From: Ruminococcus sp. | GTDB taxonomy: Bacteria; Bacillota; Clostridia; Oscillospirales; Ruminococcaceae | Reading direction: 5' to 3' | DNA length: 9,014 bases | Assembly (NCBI GenBank): GCA_003488415.1 | Contig: DNLQ01000057.1 | Span: forward strand, 1 to 9,014 | In this document: one piece after another, positions 1 through 6,287 of the stretch | Position numbering within the stretch: the first letter of the stretch is position 1 | Layout: each line of letters opens with the position of its first letter | Position numbers and translations under genes: made by a program | The notes under the pieces: generated by a model | Told to the model about the DNA's origin: nothing | The model's input: the letters and a program-made list of their open reading frames with translations, nothing else | Databases searched by the model: none

Positions 1-2387
1 ACGTCCACGCCGTAGCTCTCGTCAACTCCGCCCCGGACTATCTTTCTCAGAAAGCGGATAGTTCCGGCGTGCTTGCTTACGGCTACGCTGTAGTTCTTGA
101 CTCCCTCCAGCTCGTCCTCCAGTCCGATAAGCTCGTGATAGTGGGTGGCAAAGAGAGTCTTGCAGCCCAGTTTTTTCGATGTGCATATATGCTCTGCAAC
201 TGCCCGGGCGATACTCACTCCGTCAAAGGTGGACGTACCCCGTCCCACCTCGTCAAGTATCACAAGGCTGTCGGGAGTGGCGTTTTTGAGTATATCCGCC
301 ACCTCGCTCATCTCCACCATGAAGGTGGACTGTCCGGCAGTGAGGTCGTCCGACGCTCCAACACGGGTGAATATCTTGTCCACCACGGAGATCCTTGCGG
401 AGTCCGCCGGTACGAAGCTGCCTATCTGAGCCATGAGCACTATAAGAGCCACCTGACGCATATATGTTGACTTACCGGACATATTCGGCCCGGTGATGAC
501 CGACATACGGTTCTCACGGTTGTCTATCATGGTATCATTGGGCACGAACATCTCGTCACGGAGCATCAGCTCCACTACCGGATGCCGTCCGGCGTGTATC
601 TCAACAGCGCCGTTCACGGTGATGTCAGGCTTTACGTACTGATTCCGGAGAGCTGTCTCCGCAAAGGAGCAGAGCACGTCCACGGCTGCTACTGCTGAGG
701 CGGTCTGCTGTACCTCTGCCAGCTTCGTTGCAAGGAAGTCCCTGACTTCTGCGAATATATCCGCCTCCAGCGACAGAGCCTTGTCCTTTGCACCCAGTAT
801 GGCGTTCTCGGCACTTTTCAGCTCCTCGGTTATGAAGCGCTCGGCATTGGCAAGAGTCTGCTTGCGTATCCAGCCTTCGGGGATCAGGTCGTAGTAGGAG
901 CGTGTTACCTCAAGATAGTACCCGAACACACGGTTGAAGCCTATTTTAAGGTTCTTGATGCCTGTAGACTCCTTCTCACGCTGTTCTATGCCGTCGATGA
1001 TCTCCTTGCCGTGAGTCATGATGTGGCGCAGGGAGTCCAGCTCCTCGTTGAAGCCGTCCCTGATGACTCCGCCGTCCTTTGCGGATATGGGCGGATCGTC
1101 CACTATGGCATTCTCCACCAGCTTCACTATCTCCTCCAGGTCGGAGATCTCTCCGCAGAGCTTTGTGAGCAGCTTTGACTCCGGCAGCTTTGCAAGCTCC
1201 TGCTTCAGCAGCGGAAGCTGCTGTGCGGTCACGGAGAGGGATCTCAGGTCACGGGGATTTGCCGACTTGTACATGACCTTGGTCATAAGGCGCTCCAGGT
1301 CGTACACTCTCTCCAGCAGGGCTGATATATCAGCAAGTATAACGCTTTTTCCGTACAGCGCCTCAACTGCGTCCAGCCTCCCGATTATCCTTGCAGGACT
1401 CCTGAGAGGCTGTTCTATCCAGTTTTTCAGCATACGTCTGCCCATTGAGGTGCGTGTGGAATCGAGCACCCACAGCAGAGAGCCTTTTTTCTCCTTGGAG
1501 CGGAGAGTCTCCGTCAGTTCAAGGTTGCGGCGTGCGTTGAGGTCAAGTCCCATATACGCCTCGCCGCTGAGAAGCTCTATGGAGGTAAAGCGTGACACGG
1601 AGGTCTTCTGTGTCATCTGTATGTAATCGAAGAGTCCGCATACCGCAGCGCAGTCCGCTCCGTTACGGCTTATGCCCAGCTCGGCAATGTCACCGACACC
1701 GAACACTCCGCACACCAGCTCACGCTGCTGCTCCGGAGAGAAGCACTCCGCATCCCGGAGAGTTACGGCGCATTTCAGTCTCGTCTTTATGAACTCTGCC
1801 ACCGACTTCAGGGACAGGAAGGACTCCGGAAAGATGATCTCCGCCGGGGAGCATCTTGAAAGCTCGTTGATGACCGCAGCCTCCAGGGACTCGCCCTTCT
1901 TCTCCCCGAACAGGCTCAGAGCCGCTTCACCCGTAGATATATCGGCAGATGCCACTGCACAGGTCTTTGACTCTGCGTCATAGTACACGCTGCATATGTA
2001 ATTGTTCCGGCTGTCATCCAGCATTCCCGACTCGGTGATCGTTCCGGGAGTTACGATGCGGATGACGTCCCGCACTACTATGCCCTTTGTCTCGGCAGGA
2101 TCGGTGAGCTGCTCGCAGACTGCTACCTTGTACCCTGCGTCTATCAGCTTCTTGATATACACGTCAGCCGCATGGTACGGGACTCCGCACATGGGCGCAC
2201 GTTCTTCAAGTCCGCAGTCCCTGCCGGTGAGAGTCAGCTCCAGAGCCCTGGACACCGTTACTGCGTCATCAAAAAACATCTCATAGAAGTCTCCCAGACG
2301 GAAAAAGAGTATGCAGCCGGGGTACTTGTCCTTTACCTCGAAGTACTGCTGCATCATCGGGGATATCTTGCTTCTGTCGATCTCCAT
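1..2387 (-). CDS. mutS: DNA mismatch repair ATPase MutS (3' end outside window)
   Basis: MutS binds mispaired or looped-out bases as a dimer and uses ATP to recruit MutL and start strand-directed repair. Reading from the ATG at 2387, 795 complete codons are visible and the frame is open to the window edge; the family is usually about 850-870 aa, so only some 60-80 C-terminal residues are missing. The mismatch-wedge motif F-x-E is at F34-Y35-E36 (context GDFYEMFF), followed by the connector, core/clamp (about 260-555) and ATPase domains. In the ATPase, Walker A is GPNMSGKST (633-641, Lys639), Walker B ILDEVGRGT carries D712-E713, and ATHYHEL lies at 747-753. All key residues are present, so the protein should be active and is MutS1, not MutS2. 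The start is supported by AAGGAG, which overlaps the TAA stop of the upstream gene, 8 nt from the ATG. It is the last visible gene of a four-gene operon; mutL may follow beyond the edge (inference from common synteny). Confidence 0.97.
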   Translation of the reverse strand, partial: MEIDRSKISPMMQQYFEVKDKYPGCILFFRLGDFYEMFFDDAVTVSRALELTLTGRDCGLEERAPMCGVPYHAADVYIKKLIDAGYKVAVCEQLTDPAETKGIVVRDVIRIVTPGTITESGMLDDSRNNYICSVYYDAESKTCAVASADISTGEAALSLFGEKKGESLEAAVINELSRCSPAEIIFPESFLSLKSVAEFIKTRLKCAVTLRDAECFSPEQQRELVCGVFGVGDIAELGISRNGADCAAVCGLFDYIQMTQKTSVSRFTSIELLSGEAYMGLDLNARRNLELTETLRSKEKKGSLLWVLDSTRTSMGRRMLKNWIEQPLRSPARIIGRLDAVEALYGKSVILADISALLERVYDLERLMTKVMYKSANPRDLRSLSVTAQQLPLLKQELAKLPESKLLTKLCGEISDLEEIVKLVENAIVDDPPISAKDGGVIRDGFNEELDSLRHIMTHGKEIIDGIEQREKESTGIKNLKIGFNRVFGYYLEVTRSYYDLIPEGWIRKQTLANAERFITEELKSAENAILGAKDKALSLEADIFAEVRDFLATKLAEVQQTASAVAAVDVLCSFAETALRNQYVKPDITVNGAVEIHAGRHPVVELMLRDEMFVPNDTMIDNRENRMSVITGPNMSGKSTYMRQVALIVLMAQIGSFVPADSARISVVDKIFTRVGASDDLTAGQSTFMVEMSEVADILKNATPDSLVILDEVGRGTSTFDGVSIARAVAEHICTSKKLGCKTLFATHYHELIGLEDELEGVKNYSVAVSKHAGTIRFLRKIVRGGVDESYGVD

Positions 2388-2399
2388 TGGTATTGCTCC

Positions 2400-2987
2400 T
2401 TATCTTAAAGAAAAATAACAGAAAGCTGCTGCTGCTCCGGCAAACACTGCAAGTCCGGCAGCAGCATATAATATACGCTTCCTCTTACTGATATCGCTGT
2501 CGTCATTTTTTTCGACCGGTATGCCGTTATATCTTACCCATTTTACTAACTCGTCGCACCCCGGATCGCTCATTGACACTTTCAGTATCATGCGTCCGCC
2601 GGAATACAGCAATATGTAATTGATGCCATAAGCGGCCATACGTTCAATGCGATCGCTGCTGTAGCTGTGCCCTTTTGCAGATAGGGTGTCTCCGGAGATT
2701 TCTGCGCTGCTGCGGCTCAGACACGAAAACAGTATCAGTGCCAGAGACAATATGGTCAGTATAACGAAAAAGGCAGGTGAAGTTCCGTTTGCGTGCGCCT
2801 TGTATGCCATACGCAGAAAAACACAGATGCCGATCACCCCGGCACTTTTTCCGGCTGCTTTCCATTCATCTGATGATCTTACAATAAAAGAATGCTGCGG
2901 AGCTTCTGGCACATCAGTCTCAAGCGATCTGATGGTCTGGTCAATTCTCAGATCCATAGCTTCAGCAAATTTATTGTGATCGCTCAT
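2400..2987 (-). CDS. Hypothetical membrane protein, three predicted helices with a possible PH-like middle domain
   Basis: I do not recognise the family. The 195-aa product has a short soluble N-terminus (1-45), two predicted membrane helices forming a hairpin (about 47-62 and 71-90), a mainly beta-looking soluble stretch (about 95-157, with the run ISGDTLSAKGHSYSSDRIER) and a final helix (171-192) preceded by the basic cluster SKRKR. A two-helix hairpin followed by a small beta domain recalls bacterial PH-like membrane proteins (bPH/YdbT type); that is inference only. A longer reading from 3071 exists, but the ATG at 2987 is preferred: it overlaps the TGA of the upstream gene (TGATG) and has GGAGG 9 nt upstream. 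The longer version would add an implausible Arg/Leu-rich peptide lying wholly in the upstream gene. The stop codon is 12 nt from mutS and overlaps the mutS Shine-Dalgarno. It is therefore co-transcribed and probably translationally coupled to both neighbours. Confidence 0.85.
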   Translation of the reverse strand: MSDHNKFAEAMDLRIDQTIRSLETDVPEAPQHSFIVRSSDEWKAAGKSAGVIGICVFLRMAYKAHANGTSPAFFVILTILSLALILFSCLSRSSAEISGDTLSAKGHSYSSDRIERMAAYGINYILLYSGGRMILKVSMSDPGCDELVKWVRYNGIPVEKNDDSDISKRKRILYAAAGLAVFAGAAAAFCYFSLR

Positions 2988-3391
2988 CAGCCGCAGCCTC
3001 CGCAGGTAGAGCAGCTTCCGGTGCAGCCGGATGAAGGCTCGCAGGTATCGGGATCCTCTCCGTTTGCACACATGGAGATTATCTGCTGTATGTTGCTTAC
3101 CAGAGACTCCAGTGACTTCTGTGCGGCAGAGAATACGATCATATTCTTATTGTTCATGATGCGGCTGTAGTGTGACTTTATGTTCTGGTCAAGCTCCTTG
3201 ATCTTATCGGTATCCTTGTTCTCGCTGATAAGCTCTTCGTTCAGCTTTCTGCGCATATCCTCAAACTCGGTGATAAGTGTCTGAAGCTCTTCATCGTCGT
3301 CGTTCACCTGCTTTGCCAGGCTGTAGGCGATATACCTGTCGTCGTTCTGAAGAGTCCTTCCAAGTTCTCTTGTAAGCTCGATAATATCCAT
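2987..3391 (-). CDS. YlbF/YmcA family protein (RicA-like) with cysteine-rich C-terminal tail
   Basis: The 134-aa protein has the all-helical Com_YlbF architecture: MDIIELTRELGRTLQNDDRY at the N-terminus, a charged coiled central helix pair (about 33-75) and a third helix (about 82-107). In Bacillus subtilis, YlbF (RicF), YmcA (RicA) and YaaT (RicT) form a cytoplasmic complex that carries [4Fe-4S] clusters, stimulates RNase Y-dependent mRNA maturation and affects competence, biofilm formation and sporulation. Here the tail after residue 107 contains six cysteines (108, 117, 123, 127, 130, 133) in a Gly/Ser-rich setting, consistent with metal or Fe-S binding. Because ymcA lies just upstream of mutS in Bacillus, synteny favours RicA over RicF, but the two paralogues cannot be separated by eye, so no symbol is given. 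The start has GGAGG 6 nt upstream and lies 12 nt after the CorC-like gene; the stop overlaps the next start (TGATG). Confidence 0.9.
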   Translation of the reverse strand: MDIIELTRELGRTLQNDDRYIAYSLAKQVNDDDEELQTLITEFEDMRRKLNEELISENKDTDKIKELDQNIKSHYSRIMNNKNMIVFSAAQKSLESLVSNIQQIISMCANGEDPDTCEPSSGCTGSCSTCGGCG

Positions 3392-3403
3392 AGTTATCCT
3401 CCA

Positions 3404-4741
3404 TTATTCTTCATCTGCTGTATGTACTGTCTCTCCGGTCTCAGCCGGGAGCTTTGTCACACGGCAGAGCTCTATGCGGTGATGATGTATTTCCTGTACC
3501 TCTATGCGGAGACCGTCGGACTCCACTGAGATCTGTGTGCCGTCCTTGGGTATCTCGCCCAGTACGGCTATAACGTAGCCTCCGAAGGTATCAAAGGCAT
3601 CGTATCTGTCTTCCGGGAGAGTGATCTCAAGCTCCTCGCACACTCCTCCCAGGGGAGTTATACCCGGTATCAGCCAGGTATCTTCGTCTATCCTGCCGAA
3701 CACTGCTTCGGCTGTGTCAAGCTCGTCGTCGTCAAAGTCTCCCACAAGCTCCTCCACCAGGTCGGTGACGGTGATGATGCCGCTCATTCCGCCGTACTCG
3801 TCCACCACTATGGCAAAGTGGTCGGCGCCCTTGCGCTTCATCTGTGCGAACAGGCGGTCGGCTTTCATGTTCTCGTGTACGAAGCACGGCTCACGGACTG
3901 CGTTCTCCATGATATTCTCACGGCTCTTGTCGTCAAGGCGGAAGTAGTCCTTTGCGTCAAGGACTCCGATAACGTTGTCTACTCTCTCTCCGCATACCGG
4001 AAAGGCTGAGTGACGGGTACGGTGGATAGTCTCCTCCCACACCTCGGTACTGTCCTCGCTCCACAGCACGGATACGTCAGTACGGTGGGTGCATATCTGT
4101 CCGGCTGTCATATCGTCAAAGGCGAACACGTTCTTGATTATGCGGTTCTCGTCCTCGTCGATAGTTCCGTTCTCCGCTCCGGCATCGGACATCATAAGTA
4201 TCTCTTCCTCGGTGACGGTGTCAGCCTCGCTGCCCGGATCTATGCCGAAGATCCGCAGGAACAGGCTCGCTGCGGCGTTGGATACTGCTGCAAGGGGCGT
4301 GAAAAGAGTCCTTACTGCACAGGCTGTTCCGGACAGTCTCAGCGCCAGCTTCTCCGGATCACGCTTTGCCAGCGCACGGGGCAGCAGCTCCGCAAACACC
4401 AGGAATAACACGGTGAAAAGGAGTATCACTGCGGCTGCGGAGACTCCCAGTCTCACCTTCTCCGGCACCGGATCCGGGAAAAGAGCGGAAAGTCTGCCGG
4501 TAAAGCAGTAAGCGGCAGTCACTGCGCCCACGGATCCTGCAAGTGACATGGCTGCGTGGACCGAATTGAGGAAGCCGGAGGGCTTTTCCGTCAGCTTCCT
4601 CAGACGGAGAGCCCGTTTATCGCCTGAGGATGCGAGCTTCTCCAGCCGGGAATCGTTGATCCCGATAACTGCGGATTCAGCAGCCGAAAAGAGAGAACAA
4701 AGCAGAATTATTGCGATCAGCAGTACAAGCTGCACGGTCAT
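3404..4741 (-). CDS. CNNM/CorC (HlyC/CorC, UPF0053) family membrane protein with CBS pair; putative Mg2+ or other cation transporter
   Basis: This 445-aa protein has the full family layout. A CNNM (DUF21) membrane domain comes first, with predicted helices at about 3-27 (including SAAESAVIG), 59-80 and 98-120 and the typical ELLPRALAKRDPE segment after the last of these. Next is the acidic linker with TVTEEEILMMSDAG and GTIDEDENRII (about 175-202). A CBS pair follows (about 210-335), ending in the hallmark VVDEYGGMSGIITVTDLVEE (312-331), and then a C-terminal CorC_HlyC domain (about 345-430). Relatives such as TmCorC and Staphylococcus aureus MpfA are linked to Mg2+ export; older names (hemolysin, CorC) are historical. 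The ion and direction here are inferred from family only. The reading frame stays open to 4939, but the ATG at 4741 is chosen because it has GGAGG 7 nt upstream, places the first membrane helix at the N-terminus as in homologues, and the 4939 start would lie upstream of the predicted transcription start. Confidence 0.93.
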   Translation of the reverse strand: MTVQLVLLIAIILLCSLFSAAESAVIGINDSRLEKLASSGDKRALRLRKLTEKPSGFLNSVHAAMSLAGSVGAVTAAYCFTGRLSALFPDPVPEKVRLGVSAAAVILLFTVLFLVFAELLPRALAKRDPEKLALRLSGTACAVRTLFTPLAAVSNAAASLFLRIFGIDPGSEADTVTEEEILMMSDAGAENGTIDEDENRIIKNVFAFDDMTAGQICTHRTDVSVLWSEDSTEVWEETIHRTRHSAFPVCGERVDNVIGVLDAKDYFRLDDKSRENIMENAVREPCFVHENMKADRLFAQMKRKGADHFAIVVDEYGGMSGIITVTDLVEELVGDFDDDELDTAEAVFGRIDEDTWLIPGITPLGGVCEELEITLPEDRYDAFDTFGGYVIAVLGEIPKDGTQISVESDGLRIEVQEIHHHRIELCRVTKLPAETGETVHTADEE

Positions 4742-4748
4742 ATCAGTT

Positions 4749-4753
4749 CCTCC
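4749..4753 (-). promoter_or_regulatory. Shine-Dalgarno site that decides the CorC-like start
   Basis: On the minus strand this reads GGAGG with a 7-nt spacer to the ATG at 4741. None of the upstream in-frame ATGs has a comparable site, which rules for the shorter protein. Confidence 0.85.
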
Positions 4754-4757
4754 AAAA

Positions 4758-4871
4758 TTATAATAACCACGAAAAGGCATAGTTGTCCGCAGCTTTGCGG
4801 GAACCATGCCCTGATTTCTGATGATATATGTCTGCGATATGGTGACTGCTGCCGTCTGCGGCACATTCCAT
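4758..4871 (-). CDS. Possible leader peptide ORF (37 codons) in the CorC operon leader
   Basis: Within the 5' leader, an ATG at 4871 opens a 37-codon frame (begins MECAADGSSHHIADIYHQ, ends FSWLL) that stops at TAA 4760-4758, 16 nt before the CorC-like ATG and in a different frame. A GGAGG lies upstream at 4883-4887, but with an 11-nt spacer, longer than ideal. The peptide has four His and no resemblance I recognise. The ORF spans the terminator-like hairpin at 4772-4812, so its translation could open that hairpin. A 37-codon ORF can arise by chance: an equally long one without a ribosome site occurs in the other leader of this window. Treat it as a candidate only. Confidence 0.3.
   Translation of the reverse strand: MECAADGSSHHIADIYHQKSGHGSRKAADNYAFSWLL
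4772..4812 (-). terminator. Terminator-like hairpin inside the CorC operon leader (candidate attenuator)
   Basis: On the minus strand GGCATGGTT pairs with AACTATGCC (one G-U wobble, extendable by two pairs), enclosing an inner CCGC/GCGG stem with loop AAAGCT. The 3' arm is followed by only four T (TTTTCG). This is weaker than the sigma operon terminator but resembles an intrinsic terminator placed between promoter and gene. No complementary antiterminator was established. Confidence 0.4.
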
Positions 4872-4911
4872 AGAGTTATACACCTCCAGAGTGATCCCGG
4901 TAAACCGGTCA

Positions 4912-4933
4912 TCAGAAGCACAGGCGCTTCTGA
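4912..4933 (-). other. Perfect 8-bp hairpin at the 5' end of the CorC operon mRNA
   Basis: TCAGAAGC and GCTTCTGA are exact inverse complements around a 6-nt loop. The hairpin begins about two nucleotides after the predicted transcription start (about 4935). Hairpins at the extreme 5' end commonly stabilise mRNA, and this one may also be part of the leader's regulatory structure: the TGAT at its 3' end could instead pair with ATCA further down, around CCGGTTTACCGG. Confidence 0.55.
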
Positions 4934-4941
4934 ATACATCT

Positions 4942-4970
4942 ATTATATCTTATTATAAGAAGGTTGTCAA
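4942..4970 (-). promoter_or_regulatory. Consensus sigma-A promoter of the CorC/YlbF/membrane protein/mutS operon
   Basis: On the minus strand the -35 box TTGACA (4970-4965) and the -10 box TATAAT (4947-4942) are both perfect, with the ideal 17-bp spacer. Transcription should start near 4935, giving a leader of about 190 nt before the ATG at 4741. It lies just beyond the terminator of the preceding operon, so the four genes have their own transcription unit, expected to be strongly transcribed unless attenuated. Confidence 0.9.
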
Positions 4971-5016
4971 GTATTACAGACAGCGCTGATGTACGGCTAT
5001 GATGCCGGGGCAGGAT

Positions 5017-5047
5017 AAAAAAAGTCCCTCCGCCGCCGCAGAGGGAC
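5017..5047 (-). terminator. Strong intrinsic terminator of the sigma/anti-sigma operon
   Basis: On the minus strand a 10-bp stem (GTCCCTCTGC with GCGGAGGGAC, one U-G wobble) closes a GGCG tetraloop and is followed directly by seven T. It lies 14 nt after the anti-sigma stop codon and separates that operon from the CorC operon promoter. Confidence 0.93.
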
Positions 5048-5061
5048 ATTATAGTCAGCAT

Positions 5062-5730
5062 TCAGTCACTGTATCGCTGATACAGCTCCCACAGATCGTA
5101 GGTAAGGTCACGGTCACGGCAGTGTACTGTCAGGGTATCGCCCTTCCGGGGCTCCAGCCCGAACCTGAACTGCTCCGGATGCTCCACCCTGTTGTCAAAG
5201 GGCAGCTTTTTCTCCTTGTAGAAGGTCATGTAGTAATGTGCCGTCATCGAACCGTCAGGGTTGTAGTCATAGTGTACGCTGCCGCTTTTGCGCATACAGG
5301 AGCAGTTCCCTGTGAAAGTAAGATCCAGGGGGCGGTGGATCACCTGTTCGCCTATCTTGTTGTTATCTTCGTCAATGATATCCAGCTTTATGTCATTCTC
5401 ACTTCCGCTAATCCCGATCTCTATCCCGAGATCCCCGGAGCTTATGGGTATCACTCCCCAGAACACGAACAGGAATACTGTCCCCAGCACCAGGGCAGCT
5501 CCCAGCATTATCGCCGGTATGCGGAACAGCAGCGAATGTCTCGCCTTTTTCAGCGGCTTTATGTCACGGTCGGGCATCGGCTCTGATACGGTCTCAGCCG
5601 TGAGCGCCTCCAGCTTGTCCATGCACTCCGGACAGCTCTTCAGATGCTCCTCTACCTCCTTGTCTGTAACGTCTGAGGTCAGCTTCTCCGCATACAGCGG
5701 AAGAAGATCCTGTATTATCCTGCAATCCAT
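5062..5730 (-). CDS. Anti-sigma factor, zf-HC2 type, with one membrane span and an extracytoplasmic domain
   Basis: This 222-aa protein should bind and hold the cognate ECF sigma factor at the membrane until a signal releases it. The cytoplasmic N-terminus has the zinc-binding anti-sigma pattern: Cys3, then H29-x3-C33-x2-C36 (HLKSCPEC). A single predicted membrane helix lies at about 71-93 after the basic stretch KPLKKARH. The outer domain (about 97-222) is Asp/Glu-rich, looks mostly beta, and contains a C143-S-C145 pair plus Cys204; I do not recognise it, and it is the likely sensor. The ATG at 5730 is chosen: AAGGAG lies 7 nt upstream, inside the last codons of the sigma gene, and Cys3 is then near the terminus as in relatives. 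A TTG at 5748 is a weaker alternative. The 4-nt gap to the sigma stop implies translational coupling and stoichiometric expression. Confidence 0.92.
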   Translation of the reverse strand: MDCRIIQDLLPLYAEKLTSDVTDKEVEEHLKSCPECMDKLEALTAETVSEPMPDRDIKPLKKARHSLLFRIPAIMLGAALVLGTVFLFVFWGVIPISSGDLGIEIGISGSENDIKLDIIDEDNNKIGEQVIHRPLDLTFTGNCSCMRKSGSVHYDYNPDGSMTAHYYMTFYKEKKLPFDNRVEHPEQFRFGLEPRKGDTLTVHCRDRDLTYDLWELYQRYSD

Positions 5731-5734
5731 AGTA

Positions 5735-6220
5735 TCACTCCTTTTCAAGCTCGGTCTTCAGTTTCTGTCTGAGCCGGCAGTAGGTGACTCTTGCTCCGTT
5801 TTCCGTCCACCCGAGCAGCTCTCCCAGCTCCCGGAAGGAAAGTCCGCCGTGTATCCGGAGCAGAAGAAGCTGCCGCTCCCTCTCCGGAAGGGCGTTTATC
5901 AGCGACATCAGCCTTACAGCTTCGTCACGCTCCTCAGCTGCGGAGTCGGGCGGGAGGGAGGTGTCCGGAGCGTTCTCCGGAAGTTCATCCGGCATCTTCC
6001 CTCTGCGCCGCTTCTCTCTCATCCACAGATTCCGTGCGATGCCGCACAGCCAGGTGTACACCGAGCTTTCGCCCTTATACTTTCCCAGTGACAGCAGCGC
6101 CTGATAGAAGGTCTCCTGTGTGAGCTCTTCGGCAGTATCCGCATCGCCGCACAGCGTCATAAGGTAAAGAAATACCTTCCTTCCGTTCTCCTCATAGTAC
6201 CGCTTCATTTCTCCCGACAC
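5735..6220 (-). CDS. ECF-family RNA polymerase sigma factor (sigma-70 family)
   Basis: The 161-aa protein directs RNA polymerase to a special promoter set. Region sigma-2 spans about 12-73, with the conserved DADTAEELTQETFYQALLSL and YTWLCGIARN followed by the basic MREKRRRGK. A short acidic linker follows. Region sigma-4 spans about 104-160, with ALPERERQLLLLR and the DNA-binding helix-turn-helix LSFRELGELLGWTENGARV. There is no sigma-3 region, as expected for ECF factors. The start is best taken as GTG at 6220, which has AGGAGGTGA 8 nt upstream; GTG 6229 lies too close to any Shine-Dalgarno, and ATG 6208 is possible but badly spaced. The anti-sigma gene follows after 4 nt. An ECF-type promoter 29 nt ahead suggests positive autoregulation. 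The regulated genes are not evident. Confidence 0.95.
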   Translation of the reverse strand: MSGEMKRYYEENGRKVFLYLMTLCGDADTAEELTQETFYQALLSLGKYKGESSVYTWLCGIARNLWMREKRRRGKMPDELPENAPDTSLPPDSAAEERDEAVRLMSLINALPERERQLLLLRIHGGLSFRELGELLGWTENGARVTYCRLRQKLKTELEKE

Positions 6221-6228
6221 TCCCCTCA

Positions 6229-6234
6229 CCTCCT
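6229..6234 (-). promoter_or_regulatory. Near-perfect Shine-Dalgarno that selects a GTG start for the sigma gene
   Basis: The minus strand reads AGGAGG, extended to AGGAGGTGA, almost fully complementary to the 16S rRNA tail. The spacer to GTG 6220 is 8 nt, against 20 nt to ATG 6208. Confidence 0.7.
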
Positions 6235-6248
6235 CCGTGTCCGTACAT

Positions 6249-6276
6249 TAGTCGCAGAAACCGCCGTAACGTTACA
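6249..6276 (-). promoter_or_regulatory. ECF-type promoter of the sigma/anti-sigma operon (probable autoregulation)
   Basis: On the minus strand TGTAAC (6276-6271) is followed after 16 bp by CGACTA (6254-6249). This fits ECF promoter signatures with an AAC-type -35 and a CGxC-type -10, close to the Bacillus SigX type (TGTAAC/CGAC). The start would be near 6242, leaving about 20 nt before the GTG. The -35 box sits in the 10-bp palindrome GTAACGTTAC. That the adjacent sigma factor recognises it is inference from the usual ECF habit. Confidence 0.6.
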
Positions 6277-6287
6277 GCCTTTTTTAA

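Noticed and set aside
69..2408. Several plus-strand ORFs across the mutS region
   Set aside because: They are Ser/Arg/Pro-rich shadows opposite an uninterrupted mutS frame with all ATPase motifs; none has a domain or a start signal.
2988..3071. 28-residue N-terminal extension of the membrane protein from 3071
   Set aside because: It lies wholly within the YlbF-family gene and reads as an Arg/Leu-rich peptide. The TGATG coupling with GGAGG upstream supports the start at 2987.
4742..4935. Assignment of the CorC leader as an M-box or manganese (yybP-ykoY) riboswitch
   Set aside because: Only short fragments resemble the M-box and their order and pairing do not clearly match; the yybP-ykoY core is absent. 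It is reported only as an unclassified structured leader.
4742..4939. 66-residue N-terminal extension of the CorC-like protein from an ATG at 4939
   Set aside because: The ATG lies upstream of the predicted transcription start, has no Shine-Dalgarno, and would put a non-homologous segment before the first membrane helix. ATG 4741 has GGAGG at ideal spacing.
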